NCBI RefSeq assembly: GCF_040616545.1
Contig: NZ_CP156688.1
Coordinates: 1,984,001 to 2,048,000, forward strand
Source: Akkermansia muciniphila
Lineage (GTDB): Bacteria; Verrucomicrobiota; Verrucomicrobiia; Verrucomicrobiales; Akkermansiaceae
DNA length: 64,000 bases
Direction of reading: 5' to 3'
The position numbers were made by a program, and so were the translations under genes. This document shows, piece after piece, positions 15,698 through 25,822 of this stretch; within the stretch, counting starts at the first letter, position 1; every line of letters begins with the position of its first letter. The notes beneath the pieces were generated by a model. It made no database searches. It saw only the letters and a list, made by a program, of their open reading frames with translations, and was not told where the DNA came from.

Positions 15698-18600
15698 TTG
15701 AATAACCCATTAATTGTCAAACGTTACATGAAATTACACCTTCCCTTGAATCTGCTGGCCGCCCTGCTGACCTCCTTCTCAGGAGTAACTCTTGGAACTG
15801 CCACCTTTGCAGGAGTTTCTGGTCTTCTAATAACAGTATCACAGACTTATGCCGCGGATGTCGCTTTTAACGGGACACAGGTGAATGTGGCGGCGGGAGG
15901 GAACGCCACTTATGACATCGGCACCGTCACGGCTTCCACAACATTGCAATTTGCCGGAGCGGGCAACGCCACGATCACGAACCTGAACGGGGATGCCCCG
16001 GAAGCCGTGCTGACGGTGAACCGGGCCGCCAGCGGAGGCACGGCTCTCTCCACCCTCACCCTGAACGGGGCGGGCACCTTCAACGGAATCATTTCCCTCT
16101 ATTCCAACACGACAGGGGGAACGCAGAACAACATCCTGAACCTCAACCACGCGCTGGCGGCTCAGAACGCCACGATCAAGTTGGGCGGCTATGGGTATGC
16201 GACGGGCGCTTCCGTCCTGAAAGCGGGCGTGGACACCTCCATCAGCAAGCTGGAGCACAACAACGCCGCGGCCCTGATTACCGGGGAGGGAACCACGCTG
16301 ACCATCACCGGAGACTCCTCCTCCTACGGCGGCAGCTTTGGCGGCACCGTGACGGTTGATTACACGGGGGGCGGTACGTTCACCCTGGGCAATTCCGACA
16401 AGACCGTGGCCCTGGCCCCAGCCGCCGCCGCGGATGCCACCCTTAAAATCAGCAGCGGCACGCTCTCCCTTTTTTCCGGCAATGTCAACTGGTCCCAGAA
16501 GCTGGTCATGGGGGACGGCACTACGCTGACCGTACAGGACGGTCCGGCCGTTTCCGGATATTATAACTATGACGCCAACTCCATCAACGGGGATGGCTTC
16601 ACCTTCTCCGGAGCAGCCACGTTCGGCACCGGAGTGAACCTGACCACGCAGTACGGCAAGAATATCAAATTCACGGGCGTGCTTACGGCGGCCTCCGGAT
16701 TCTCCATCAGCGGCGCCGACAGCGAGTACACTTACTACACCCTCACCGGTACGGAAAACCAGATCGGCGGCACCATCGCCATCACGCGTAATTCAACTTC
16801 CCTGGGCATCAACGCTTCCGGGTCCCTCGGCACCGCCGCCGTCACTACTTCCTCCGGCAGCCAGTACCTCACTTATTACGGTACGGCGGGAGAAGCGGCG
16901 GACGTCATTGACAACTCCATCACGGGCGCGGGCAACTTCGTGGCGCAATCAGGCTGGGTGCACCTTTCCGAAAACGTAGCGCTTACGGGAACCTACACCG
17001 TCAACTCCGGTGCCGTACTTTCCAAGGCGGGCGACATCAATGCCGTCCTTGCGGGGGGCAGGCTGGATGCGGGCAGTGGAACCATGAACGTGACTGGGCT
17101 GACGGGGAACGGAACCATCTCCGCCTCCGCAGGGACCATGAATTTCCAGAACGCCGTCACGGTGGGGGAAACGATGGGCATCCTCGCCAACGGCACGGGG
17201 ACGATTACGGGCGATGTAACCGTGGACGGCGGCCGCCTGTACTACACCTCCATGGACAACGTGGGCACCGTGCTTCAGAACGTGACGCTGACTTCCGGCC
17301 TGATTGATTTCTCCGGTTTCCAGGAATTCCAGGACCTGTTCGGTTCCGAAGCCCTGGTGAATACCTCCTACAACCTGGGCGTTGACCTGGGGACGGGCTT
17401 CACGCTGGCGGACATTGACGCCTCCCTGTACACCATCACCACCGTTGACGGGAAAACGGTTATTACCTTCACCGGGTCCGGCGCGTATGATACCGCATGG
17501 GATTCCGCCTGGGGGCTGGGAAGCGCCCCCTCCTCCGGCGCCGGAACGCTGGCGGACCAGCAGGCGCTGGCCCTGTACAACATCCGCGCCGCATCCATGC
17601 AGGAGGGCTTCGGCTCCGTGAACGTCGTGACCGGAACGGGAGACCTGACGGGAGTCACTCTGGCTGGCGGCTATTACAATACGGCAACCAATGCAACGGC
17701 CACGGAAATCACCACCGGCATCTGGACGGACGTTCTGGCGGGCAACTACAACCTGATCATCGGCGGCAGTTATGCCAACAACTGGAGCGGCACCGGCAAG
17801 TGGAACATCACGGGAGATGTCCATACCCAGATTCAGGGGGATACCTCCGTCAACTGGGTGGTAGGCGGCAACTACAAGGACGGCCAGGGGGCCGGCATCA
17901 CGGGGAATATTTACGTGTCCGTGGACGGCAATGCCGTGGTGAAGGGGAGCGTGATAGGCGGCGGTACGGCGGCCCATAACTCCACCAACACCATTGACGG
18001 CAGCACCTTCGTCGTTGTGCGCAGCATGCAGAGCGTCACGGATGAAGCCGTCTCGCTCAATTCCGTAGCCAGGGGCTTCATCATCGGCGGCAGCGCTTAT
18101 GAAGCCAACTCCACTTCCAGCGCCACTATCACCGGAAGCACCAATGTGACGATTGACCTGGGGACTGCCACGGGCACCTTCGTCAAGAGCATCGTGGGCG
18201 GTTCCTACTCGGGCAGTTCAGGAACGTATACGATCAACGGAGACTCCAACGTCAGCATCACCGCGGGCAGTGACGCCATCTTTACCGGGGCCATTTACGG
18301 CGGCGGCTACGGCACTGCCGGAACTTCCACGGTCAAGGGCAATTCCAGCCTGACCCTGGACGGCGGCGCTTACACGGGAGCCCTTTATGCGGGCGGCGGC
18401 GGCGCAAGGTCCGCCGTGAACGGGAACGCCACCCTCACCGTCAAAAAAGCCGCGTTCCGCACGGGTAGCACGCTGGGTGTGTCGGAAGGCACGGTGGGAG
18501 GCACGTCCTCCCTTCTTCTGGGCGGTTACGGCAATACGGTGGACCAGGCCATCTCCTTCTCCAATACGGTCATCACCGGCTTCGACATCGTGACCATGTT

Positions 18601-21600
18601 CCAGAACTCCTTCTTTACGGGGAGCCTGAACGTGGACGGCTCCAGCACGCTGGCGCTGGCCGGGGGAGCCGGAACGGGAATCAATGTGAATGGCGCCTTC
18701 GCCCTCTCCGCGGAAGGGGAATTGAATCTGGACCTTACCGGATTTGGCGCCTTGACGGACGGAATGTCCGTGCTCTCCACCACCGGGCTGACCAACATCT
18801 CTTCCATCAAGGCCGTCTTTGCGGACGGCGTGGCGGGAACCATCACCGTTTCCAACAACGGCAGGGACCTTGTTTTCACCGCGGAAACCCTCCTTCTGTG
18901 GGCAGGTGGCGAAAATGGCGTCTGGAGCGCGGAAAACATCTGGACGGATGGAGGCGCTCCCGCCACGTATGCGGACGGCCTGGCGGTTTCCTTTGCAGAC
19001 CAGGCCGGAGTCGCCACCTCCGTGGTGCAGCTTGATTCCGAGGTCTCCCCCGGTTCCATGCTGGTCCGCAACTCCACCACCCGCTATGAACTGACGGGGA
19101 CGGGCGCAATCGCCAATACCGCCGTCACCAAGGAAGGCACGGGAACCCTGGTGCTGGGCTCCGCTTCCGTGCTCGGCACGGGAACCACCGTAGCCGTGAA
19201 CCAGGGCGTTCTGGCGTTCGGGTATGATACGGACCTGCCTGCCACGGGCATCACCTGGGGCGCGGGTTCCTTCCTGGGAGCGGCCAACGGCGCGACGGTC
19301 ACGGTGAATCTGGGAACCGTGACCAACCCGGCCTTCTCCCTTGCCGCGGATAACAACTCTTTCATCAATCTGGTAACTCCTTCCGACCTTACCTTCGGCA
19401 ATAACATCACGGGAGCCGGTTCCGTCCGGAAAACCGGTACGGGGCTGCTGAAATTGACGGGGGCCAACTCCGGCCATCTGATCGTGCAGGAAGGCAACGT
19501 CCAGATAGGGGGCGGCTCTACCGCCATCAATTGGGGGAGCGCCGGTTCCTCCGTCACCTTGCAGAACGGCACGTCCCTGATCATTGCGGGCAACAGCGCC
19601 CACCACACCATCGGCTCTGACCTGATTCTGGGCACGGCGGCGTCTGATGCGGTCTCCGTGAAATGGGTGGACGCCTCCCAGGCAAACGCCACCAATTACC
19701 AGCATAACTTTACGGGAACCGTGACCGTCAACGGGGCGGCTTCCCTGGTAGGCCGGGACAACTGGGCCAAGGAAATGGGCTTCACCGGAACGCTCACAGG
19801 CGCAGGCTCCCTGACTTACAGCCGCGGAGCTGGTGACGGCAGGTACAACTCCAACGGCAAACTCATCATCGGTGGCGACGCCTCCGGATTTACCGGCATG
19901 ATCACCATGAACGCCTCCAACGGGTACAGCACGGGGCTTGACATGCGCACCTCCATGGCGCAGGGCGGGGTGACCCTCACGTCCGGCACGGATACCACGG
20001 GATTCGCCTTCATGCGCGTGCTGGGAGATATTGAAATCGCCTCCCTGGACGGCACGGCCAACTCCCAGGTGGGCGCCGTGGGCGGCGCACGCACGCTGAC
20101 GGTGGGTTCCGGCACGTACAACGGGACGCTCACGGACCAGGGCGTTGCCATTGCCTACGGAGCCACCACCATCTCCTATGACACCACCGGAGCCCTGTCC
20201 CTGACCAAGGTCAGCGATGAAACGCTGACGCTGGGCGGTACGGTCAGTTATACCGGGCTCACGGACATCCGCGGAGGAACGCTGGCCCTGACTTCCACCG
20301 GAGCCACCGCTCTGGGGAATATCACGATGGCCGCCAACACCCGCATGACTACCGCCGGCGCGCTGAATCTGGCGAACAGCTCCACCCTGACGATGGACAT
20401 CAGTTCCTCCATGGAGGTGGGCGGCGCCTTTGGCGCCGGAACCTTCACCCTCACCCTGAACGGCCTTGAAGGCATTACGGAAGCGGGGGAATACACGCTC
20501 ATCTCCGCGGCAAGCGGGCTTGACGCCGGAAGCGCCATCTTCAACTGGGCCGGATACACCGGAGACGAAACGCTGATTTACGAACTGGTCCAGACGGGCA
20601 CCACCCTCAAGCTGGTGGTGACTTCCGCCGGGGACGTGTGGATCTGGCAGGGAACGGAAGGCATGACCTGGAGCGACACGAACACGGGCGCCCAGTGGGG
20701 CATTGACGGCTCTGCGGATACGGCCGCCGGGCAGAACCTGGTCTTCAACAGCTCCGGTGCTGGCACCGTTACCCTGTCCGGGGCGGTGAATCCGGCCTCC
20801 ATCACGGTGAACAACGCCGCGGGCAGCGACTATGTCTTCGCCTCGGACGGCACCGGGAAAATTGCCCAGGGCACGCTGACCAAGCGCGGCGAAGGCAAGC
20901 TGACCCTGAATCTGGACAACACGGGCTGGGCGGGAGCCATCTCCATCCAGCAGGGCGAGCTGGTGGCTCAGGTCGCCAACTCCCTGGGTTCCGGAGCCGT
21001 CACCGTTACGGGCGGCACGCTCACGCTGGCAACGGCGGACGTCCAGCCGGGCATGGGCATGATCAACCTGCAGGGCGGCAGCCTCAATCTGGCTTCCGGC
21101 GCCTTCGCCACGGCATTCACCGCGGATAACATGACGTGGACGGACGGCTCCCTCATCCTGGGTGAAAACGTGACGGCTACCGCCGCCAAGGCCCTGGCCA
21201 ACGGAAAAACCGTGGAGCTGGCCTCCGGCTCCGTTCTGACGGTCAGCGGCGCCAATGACAACACGGCGCTCAACCTGAACGCCTCCGGGACCGGTACCAT
21301 TTCCGTGGGGCTGGGAACCAACTACGGAGCCAATGTCCTGAACATGAGCACGGAATTCCAGGGAACCCTGTCCGTGACAGCCGGGTACTTCCAGTTGAAC
21401 AACGTGACCATGGGAGCGGACGGCACCGTGAACCTGGCGGATTCCAATGTCCGTACGGAATGGAACGGGACGGCCGGGGGAACCTTTGCCAATGACATGG
21501 TCTTTACGGGCAACCAGATTTTTGCCACCAAGGACTTCACCCTCAGCGGCGATTTGAGCGGCACGGCGTTCTCCACCCAGGGCGCGGGCAACATCACCCT

Positions 21601-24600
21601 GACGGGCGGCGTCAACCTGGACGGCCAGCTCAAGGTGCACCGCGGCACGGTCACGGTGAACTCCGCCAATGTGACCAAGCTGGGGGACAGCATAGACATC
21701 CAGAACAACTCCACGCTGGCCTTTGCCCGTGACTTCTCCTATGGCGGCGTCATCAGCGGCACGGCCGGCGGCACGGTATCCGTGAACTCCGGAACGCTGG
21801 AACTCACCGGGGCTAACACCTTCCTGGGCGCCCTCTCCATTGCAGGCGGCGCCACGGCGCGGCTGGGTGAAGGAAGCGCCTGGGCCGGAACCCTCTCCGG
21901 AGCCGGTTCCCTGGTCATTGACACCACCGGGAATATAACGCTGGCGGCTGGCAACACCGGATTTACCGGGGCCACCACCCTTTCCGGAACGGGCACCGTC
22001 ACTCTGGCGGGGGCTGATTCCCTGGGATCCGGGCGGGTCACCGTCAACAACGGCGTTCTTGACCTGGCCTCCCAGAATGCGGCCAACGTCATCCTGATCA
22101 CGAAGGGAAGCCTGGCAAACGCGGGCGCCAAGACCACCGGAAACGTGGAAGTGGCAGCCTCCGCCGGAACGCAGGGCACCCTGAACACCATCAATCTGGG
22201 AGGCTTGTCCGGCAGTCTCGTCAGCTCCATCGTCATGGAGGACTTCTCCCGGCTTACCGGGATCTCCGGCCCTCTGGACATGACGGGCAAAACGGTGACG
22301 CTCAAGCTGGACAGCGGCAGCCTGACCGCGGGCGGAGCAACCGGGCAGGGCGTCATTGACGCGGACAGCCTGACGCTCTCCGCCGCCACCACGACCATCA
22401 ACCTCAGCAACCAGGGCGTTCTGGACCTGCTCTCCGCCAACCGGGATTCCGCGGACGGCGTGGGACTGGTGCTGACCACGGGAACGCTGACGGTGGACAA
22501 TTACAAGCAGATCGGCTTCTCCCCGCTGCTGGCCTCCCTGGGCTACGCGGTGACGGAAGTCCTGGGTGCGGACGGAACGCTGATGGTCAGCGGCAATACG
22601 GACCTGGTCTACCTGGTGGATACCACCCCCAATTCCGACAACCCCAACATCACCGACTACGCCGCCTTGGACCCCTACAAGGCCGTGGGCATCAACGGAA
22701 CCACGCTTAATATAAGCCTGGACGGAGCCCCGGACGCCTCCCGGAACGGAGACGGCCTGAAAGTTAGCAACCTGATCGGCAGCAACGGCGCCCTGGTGGT
22801 GACGAATACGGCGGCGGATGCGGCGGCCAACCATGCCGTGGTGGACCTGATCCAGAACGTGGACGCCGGCAGCAACAGCTACGGCGGCACCATCAGCGGC
22901 GACCATGTGGACTTCATTAAGAAAGGCGCGGAAACCCTCACGGTGGAAGGCAGCTTTACGGGTAATGACTCCAAGCTGAGCTCCACGGAAGGGAACATTG
23001 TCCTGAACGGCACGGGCAACAGCCTCACCACGCTGGAACTGGCCGGCGGAGACATCACGCTGGGCGGCAGGAATGACGGCGCTTCCCGTGTAACGACGGT
23101 GGAAAACCTGGCCTCCGGCACGGGCGGCGGCACCCTGGACCTGGGTAAAGGCGCCCAGCTCGTAGTCACCGGCCAGCAGGCCGGCAGCCATGTGACGGAC
23201 GTGACCATCTCCGGGGACGGCACGCTGACCCTGGGCGGGGACGGAACGGACTCCTCCCTGACGCTGGGCAACGGCTCCTCCCTGGACGGCGTTCTGCTGG
23301 ACGTCCGTGAAGGTTCCGCGCTGTCCACCGCGGCCGGTTCCGTGAACACGGTCTCCGGCCTGACGGGCGGAGGCGCCCTGAAGCTGAGCGGTGCGGAAAT
23401 GACGGTGGACTCCTCCGCCTCCCATACCTTCACCGGTACGCTGGACGGGGCTTCCGGAACGCTCAACTTCAAATCCGGAAACGGCAGCGTGCAAACCATC
23501 AAGGGCGCGGGCAACGCCGGCTACAACCTGAACGTGACCGGCGGCGGTGCGCTGACCCTGGCCGGAGCCCCGGCGGAAGGGGGCAATCCGGCGCAGGCGG
23601 CCTACAAGGGCATCACCGTGAACGGCGGCACGCTCAACATCGGCAGCGCAACTGATCCCAAGACCCAGCTCACGCTGGGCACGGACGGCCTGAGCGTAAC
23701 GGGGAACAGCACGGTGACCATCACCACCTCCTCCACTACGGTGGATGGGCTGGGCAACCCGTTCGTCACGTCCAGCGGAAACATCACGCTGGGTGACGGA
23801 ACGGGAGAAGTCACGCTGGTCATGAGCAACCTGGATACCCTGGTCACCGGGAATACGGAAACGCTGAACATGGAACTGTTCAAGACGACGGACGGCGCCC
23901 TGGTCTCCCTGGGAGACAACGTCACCCTTCAGGACATGATCCTCAGCTCCCTGTATGAAAACCTGCACCTGGCCACCAATGACAGCATGACGGCCATCAT
24001 CCTCACTGGAACGGCGCGCACGGAAAACATCTTCCGTGACTCCTCCCTCACGCGGAATGCGTCCACCGGGGCTGACCTGCTCTGGAACTCCCGCTACCAC
24101 ATGGAGGAGGGAACCACCCTGCGCGACCTGTACACCTCCGTTCTGCTCTCCCAGAACAGCGGGGACTACTCCGGAGCGGCACGCAAGCTGGCCGCCGCCG
24201 CGGGCAGTACGGTCACCAGCCTGGGTATTGCCCAGCGGGACTCCCTGCGTGACCAGATGGGCTGGATACGCAACCGCGTGGCGCAGATGGGCGTGAATCC
24301 CGCATACATTAATGAAGACATGCCGTACTTCCATATGTGGATGCAGGGCACCGGGTCTTACGCCAAGCTGGACGCCAAGGGGGATGAGAGCGGCTACAAG
24401 CTCTCCACCTGGGGCGGAACGGTGGGCATGGACGTGGATATCAACGACCACCTCACCGCGGGCGCGGCGTTCACGGCCAACTACGGAAGCCTGACCGCGA
24501 ACGCGGCGGATACGGCGGACGGAGACCTGGACAGCTACTACGTCAACCTGTTCGCCCGCTACCAGTCCCGCAAGTGGTCCCACCTGCTGATCCTGACGGG

Positions 24601-25177
24601 CGGCTGGAATGACGCCAAACTCACGCGCACGGTGGACTACGGCACAGGCTCCTACCAGGCCCACGGCAGCACGACCGGGTCCGGCTTCGGCGCCATGTAT
24701 GAACTGGCGTACGACATCGCCCTCAATGAAGACAAGAGCGTGATTCTCCAGCCCCTGTTCAACGCCTCCATCGTGACGACGCGCATGGACGGTTACAGTG
24801 AAAGCGGTTCCGCCGGAAACGCCGGCCTGAGGGTGGAAGAGCAGAAGCTGACGACGGCGGCCGTTGCGGTGGGCGCCAGGCTTTCCGGCCTCCTTGGCTC
24901 CAACCTCTTCGGGCGGGAAGCCTTGGGAGAAGTCCGGGCGAATGTCTCCCAGGACATGGGCGACCGCCGCGGGCAGGCCAATGTGGGCTTCCTGGCGGAC
25001 CCCTCCTACACGCGCCCGGTATACGGCGCCAAGGTGGGGGCTACGGCCTTCCAGGTTGGCGTGGGCCTGAGCATCCCGGTGGGCACGCAGAGCGTCATCT
25101 TTGCGGACGGGAATGCGGACATCCGCAGCGGCTCCAGCTCCATCAACGGAAGCATCGGCTACCGCTACAACTTCTAA
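15698..25177 (+). CDS. Giant autotransporter adhesin
   Basis: This 3159-residue type V secreted protein has an extended signal region (about residues 1-52, ending QTYA-AD). A very long Gly/Thr/Ser/Asn-rich beta-helical passenger follows, with many autotransporter-associated strand repeats of the form GTGTLVLGS, GTGLLKLTGAN, GEGKLTLNLDN and GTLELTGANTF. From about residue 2870 to the end is an autotransporter barrel (HMWMQGTGSYAKLDAKG onward) finishing in Phe (IGYRYNF). It is probably a surface adhesin or mucus-binding protein; no catalytic motif was seen. The start could be TTG 15698, with AAAGG about 11 bases upstream, or ATG 15728. Expression is likely phase-variable through switch C. Confidence 0.93.
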   Translation: MNNPLIVKRYMKLHLPLNLLAALLTSFSGVTLGTATFAGVSGLLITVSQTYAADVAFNGTQVNVAAGGNATYDIGTVTASTTLQFAGAGNATITNLNGDAPEAVLTVNRAASGGTALSTLTLNGAGTFNGIISLYSNTTGGTQNNILNLNHALAAQNATIKLGGYGYATGASVLKAGVDTSISKLEHNNAAALITGEGTTLTITGDSSSYGGSFGGTVTVDYTGGGTFTLGNSDKTVALAPAAAADATLKISSGTLSLFSGNVNWSQKLVMGDGTTLTVQDGPAVSGYYNYDANSINGDGFTFSGAATFGTGVNLTTQYGKNIKFTGVLTAASGFSISGADSEYTYYTLTGTENQIGGTIAITRNSTSLGINASGSLGTAAVTTSSGSQYLTYYGTAGEAADVIDNSITGAGNFVAQSGWVHLSENVALTGTYTVNSGAVLSKAGDINAVLAGGRLDAGSGTMNVTGLTGNGTISASAGTMNFQNAVTVGETMGILANGTGTITGDVTVDGGRLYYTSMDNVGTVLQNVTLTSGLIDFSGFQEFQDLFGSEALVNTSYNLGVDLGTGFTLADIDASLYTITTVDGKTVITFTGSGAYDTAWDSAWGLGSAPSSGAGTLADQQALALYNIRAASMQEGFGSVNVVTGTGDLTGVTLAGGYYNTATNATATEITTGIWTDVLAGNYNLIIGGSYANNWSGTGKWNITGDVHTQIQGDTSVNWVVGGNYKDGQGAGITGNIYVSVDGNAVVKGSVIGGGTAAHNSTNTIDGSTFVVVRSMQSVTDEAVSLNSVARGFIIGGSAYEANSTSSATITGSTNVTIDLGTATGTFVKSIVGGSYSGSSGTYTINGDSNVSITAGSDAIFTGAIYGGGYGTAGTSTVKGNSSLTLDGGAYTGALYAGGGGARSAVNGNATLTVKKAAFRTGSTLGVSEGTVGGTSSLLLGGYGNTVDQAISFSNTVITGFDIVTMFQNSFFTGSLNVDGSSTLALAGGAGTGINVNGAFALSAEGELNLDLTGFGALTDGMSVLSTTGLTNISSIKAVFADGVAGTITVSNNGRDLVFTAETLLLWAGGENGVWSAENIWTDGGAPATYADGLAVSFADQAGVATSVVQLDSEVSPGSMLVRNSTTRYELTGTGAIANTAVTKEGTGTLVLGSASVLGTGTTVAVNQGVLAFGYDTDLPATGITWGAGSFLGAANGATVTVNLGTVTNPAFSLAADNNSFINLVTPSDLTFGNNITGAGSVRKTGTGLLKLTGANSGHLIVQEGNVQIGGGSTAINWGSAGSSVTLQNGTSLIIAGNSAHHTIGSDLILGTAASDAVSVKWVDASQANATNYQHNFTGTVTVNGAASLVGRDNWAKEMGFTGTLTGAGSLTYSRGAGDGRYNSNGKLIIGGDASGFTGMITMNASNGYSTGLDMRTSMAQGGVTLTSGTDTTGFAFMRVLGDIEIASLDGTANSQVGAVGGARTLTVGSGTYNGTLTDQGVAIAYGATTISYDTTGALSLTKVSDETLTLGGTVSYTGLTDIRGGTLALTSTGATALGNITMAANTRMTTAGALNLANSSTLTMDISSSMEVGGAFGAGTFTLTLNGLEGITEAGEYTLISAASGLDAGSAIFNWAGYTGDETLIYELVQTGTTLKLVVTSAGDVWIWQGTEGMTWSDTNTGAQWGIDGSADTAAGQNLVFNSSGAGTVTLSGAVNPASITVNNAAGSDYVFASDGTGKIAQGTLTKRGEGKLTLNLDNTGWAGAISIQQGELVAQVANSLGSGAVTVTGGTLTLATADVQPGMGMINLQGGSLNLASGAFATAFTADNMTWTDGSLILGENVTATAAKALANGKTVELASGSVLTVSGANDNTALNLNASGTGTISVGLGTNYGANVLNMSTEFQGTLSVTAGYFQLNNVTMGADGTVNLADSNVRTEWNGTAGGTFANDMVFTGNQIFATKDFTLSGDLSGTAFSTQGAGNITLTGGVNLDGQLKVHRGTVTVNSANVTKLGDSIDIQNNSTLAFARDFSYGGVISGTAGGTVSVNSGTLELTGANTFLGALSIAGGATARLGEGSAWAGTLSGAGSLVIDTTGNITLAAGNTGFTGATTLSGTGTVTLAGADSLGSGRVTVNNGVLDLASQNAANVILITKGSLANAGAKTTGNVEVAASAGTQGTLNTINLGGLSGSLVSSIVMEDFSRLTGISGPLDMTGKTVTLKLDSGSLTAGGATGQGVIDADSLTLSAATTTINLSNQGVLDLLSANRDSADGVGLVLTTGTLTVDNYKQIGFSPLLASLGYAVTEVLGADGTLMVSGNTDLVYLVDTTPNSDNPNITDYAALDPYKAVGINGTTLNISLDGAPDASRNGDGLKVSNLIGSNGALVVTNTAADAAANHAVVDLIQNVDAGSNSYGGTISGDHVDFIKKGAETLTVEGSFTGNDSKLSSTEGNIVLNGTGNSLTTLELAGGDITLGGRNDGASRVTTVENLASGTGGGTLDLGKGAQLVVTGQQAGSHVTDVTISGDGTLTLGGDGTDSSLTLGNGSSLDGVLLDVREGSALSTAAGSVNTVSGLTGGGALKLSGAEMTVDSSASHTFTGTLDGASGTLNFKSGNGSVQTIKGAGNAGYNLNVTGGGALTLAGAPAEGGNPAQAAYKGITVNGGTLNIGSATDPKTQLTLGTDGLSVTGNSTVTITTSSTTVDGLGNPFVTSSGNITLGDGTGEVTLVMSNLDTLVTGNTETLNMELFKTTDGALVSLGDNVTLQDMILSSLYENLHLATNDSMTAIILTGTARTENIFRDSSLTRNASTGADLLWNSRYHMEEGTTLRDLYTSVLLSQNSGDYSGAARKLAAAAGSTVTSLGIAQRDSLRDQMGWIRNRVAQMGVNPAYINEDMPYFHMWMQGTGSYAKLDAKGDESGYKLSTWGGTVGMDVDINDHLTAGAAFTANYGSLTANAADTADGDLDSYYVNLFARYQSRKWSHLLILTGGWNDAKLTRTVDYGTGSYQAHGSTTGSGFGAMYELAYDIALNEDKSVILQPLFNASIVTTRMDGYSESGSAGNAGLRVEEQKLTTAAVAVGARLSGLLGSNLFGREALGEVRANVSQDMGDRRGQANVGFLADPSYTRPVYGAKVGATAFQVGVGLSIPVGTQSVIFADGNADIRSGSSSINGSIGYRYNF

Positions 25178-25201
25178 AAGAAGGGAAACTCAGCTAAAAA
25201 C

Positions 25202-25233
25202 AAGGCCGTTCCGGAGGATTCCGGAACGGCCTT
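25202..25233 (+). terminator. Terminator after the giant autotransporter
   Basis: AAGGCCGTTCCGG and CCGGAACGGCCTT form a perfect 13-bp stem with a 6-base loop, followed by a T-rich CTTCTTCG. The neighbouring osmC-like gene converges on it. Confidence 0.8.
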
Positions 25234-25280
25234 CTTCGTAATTTTCAGATAAGACGTTAAGTATTAATTGGCTCTTTCCA

Positions 25281-25691
25281 TTACTTCCATTCCCATTCAA
25301 TGGGCGTTTCCAGGTCCGGGCGGAGCGCCTGGTGCACCGGGCAGCTCAGGGCCGTCTTTTCCAGCATGGAGCGGAGGGGGTGGGTGCCTTCCAGGGGCAT
25401 GATGGCCTTCAGCTCAATCTTTTCAATCCCCTTGGAGGATTCCACCGCGCGCGCCAGGATGCGCATGCCCTTCAGGTCCACGCCCTTTCTGGCCGCAACT
25501 ACGGAAACCAGGCTGATCATGCAGGAGGCAAGCGTGGAACCGAGCATCACGCCGGGGGAGGGAAACTCTGCGCGGCCTTCAAAGGAAGCGGGCAGGTCGG
25601 TGGCAAAGGTGATATTGGAGGGAATATAGGTGCTCTCACAGCGGAACTGTCCGACGTTCTCCGTTTCGGAGGTGTAATGAGTATCAGTCAT
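25281..25691 (-). CDS. OsmC/Ohr family peroxidase-like protein
   Basis: This 136-residue protein matches the OsmC/Ohr fold and length. The two redox Cys are in ASCMISLVSVVAARKG and ALSCPVHQAL, the positions used to reduce organic hydroperoxides. A substrate-pocket region PSPGVMLGSTLASC precedes the first Cys. The subgroup is probably YhfA/OsmC-like, so detoxification of organic peroxides is likely but not proven. It is monocistronic, cytoplasmic, and convergent with the autotransporter gene. Confidence 0.88.
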   Translation of the reverse strand: MTDTHYTSETENVGQFRCESTYIPSNITFATDLPASFEGRAEFPSPGVMLGSTLASCMISLVSVVAARKGVDLKGMRILARAVESSKGIEKIELKAIMPLEGTHPLRSMLEKTALSCPVHQALRPDLETPIEWEWK

Positions 25692-25793
25692 AGGAGTAGG
25701 ACAGTCCGGTCCCGGTTTGGGTTCACCGGAATTTGGTTATTTTTTTACGGAACTATTTACTTTAATCTTGTAAATCCCCCATAATCCATTACA

Positions 25794-25819
25794 CTACTCC
25801 TAGAAAAAGAAAGGAGTAG
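25794..25819 (+). promoter_or_regulatory. Hairpin hiding the transposase ribosome binding site
   Basis: CTACTCCT (25794-25801) pairs perfectly with AGGAGTAG (25812-25819). The AGGAG in the 3' arm is the Shine-Dalgarno of the transposase, 5-7 bases before its ATG. Read-through RNA from outside would fold and block translation. Confidence 0.55.
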
Positions 25820-25822
25820 AAC

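Noticed and set aside
18218-24664. A 2148-codon open frame on the minus strand, antisense to the giant autotransporter
   Set aside because: It mirrors the strongly biased third codon positions of the real gene; it has no signal, no family motif and a composition full of low-complexity Gly/Arg/Val. The sense strand has clear passenger repeats and a barrel.
15698-25177. CRISPR-like or tandem DNA repeats within the giant autotransporter
   Set aside because: The periodicity is at the protein level (beta-helix strands); no exact direct DNA repeats with constant spacing were seen.
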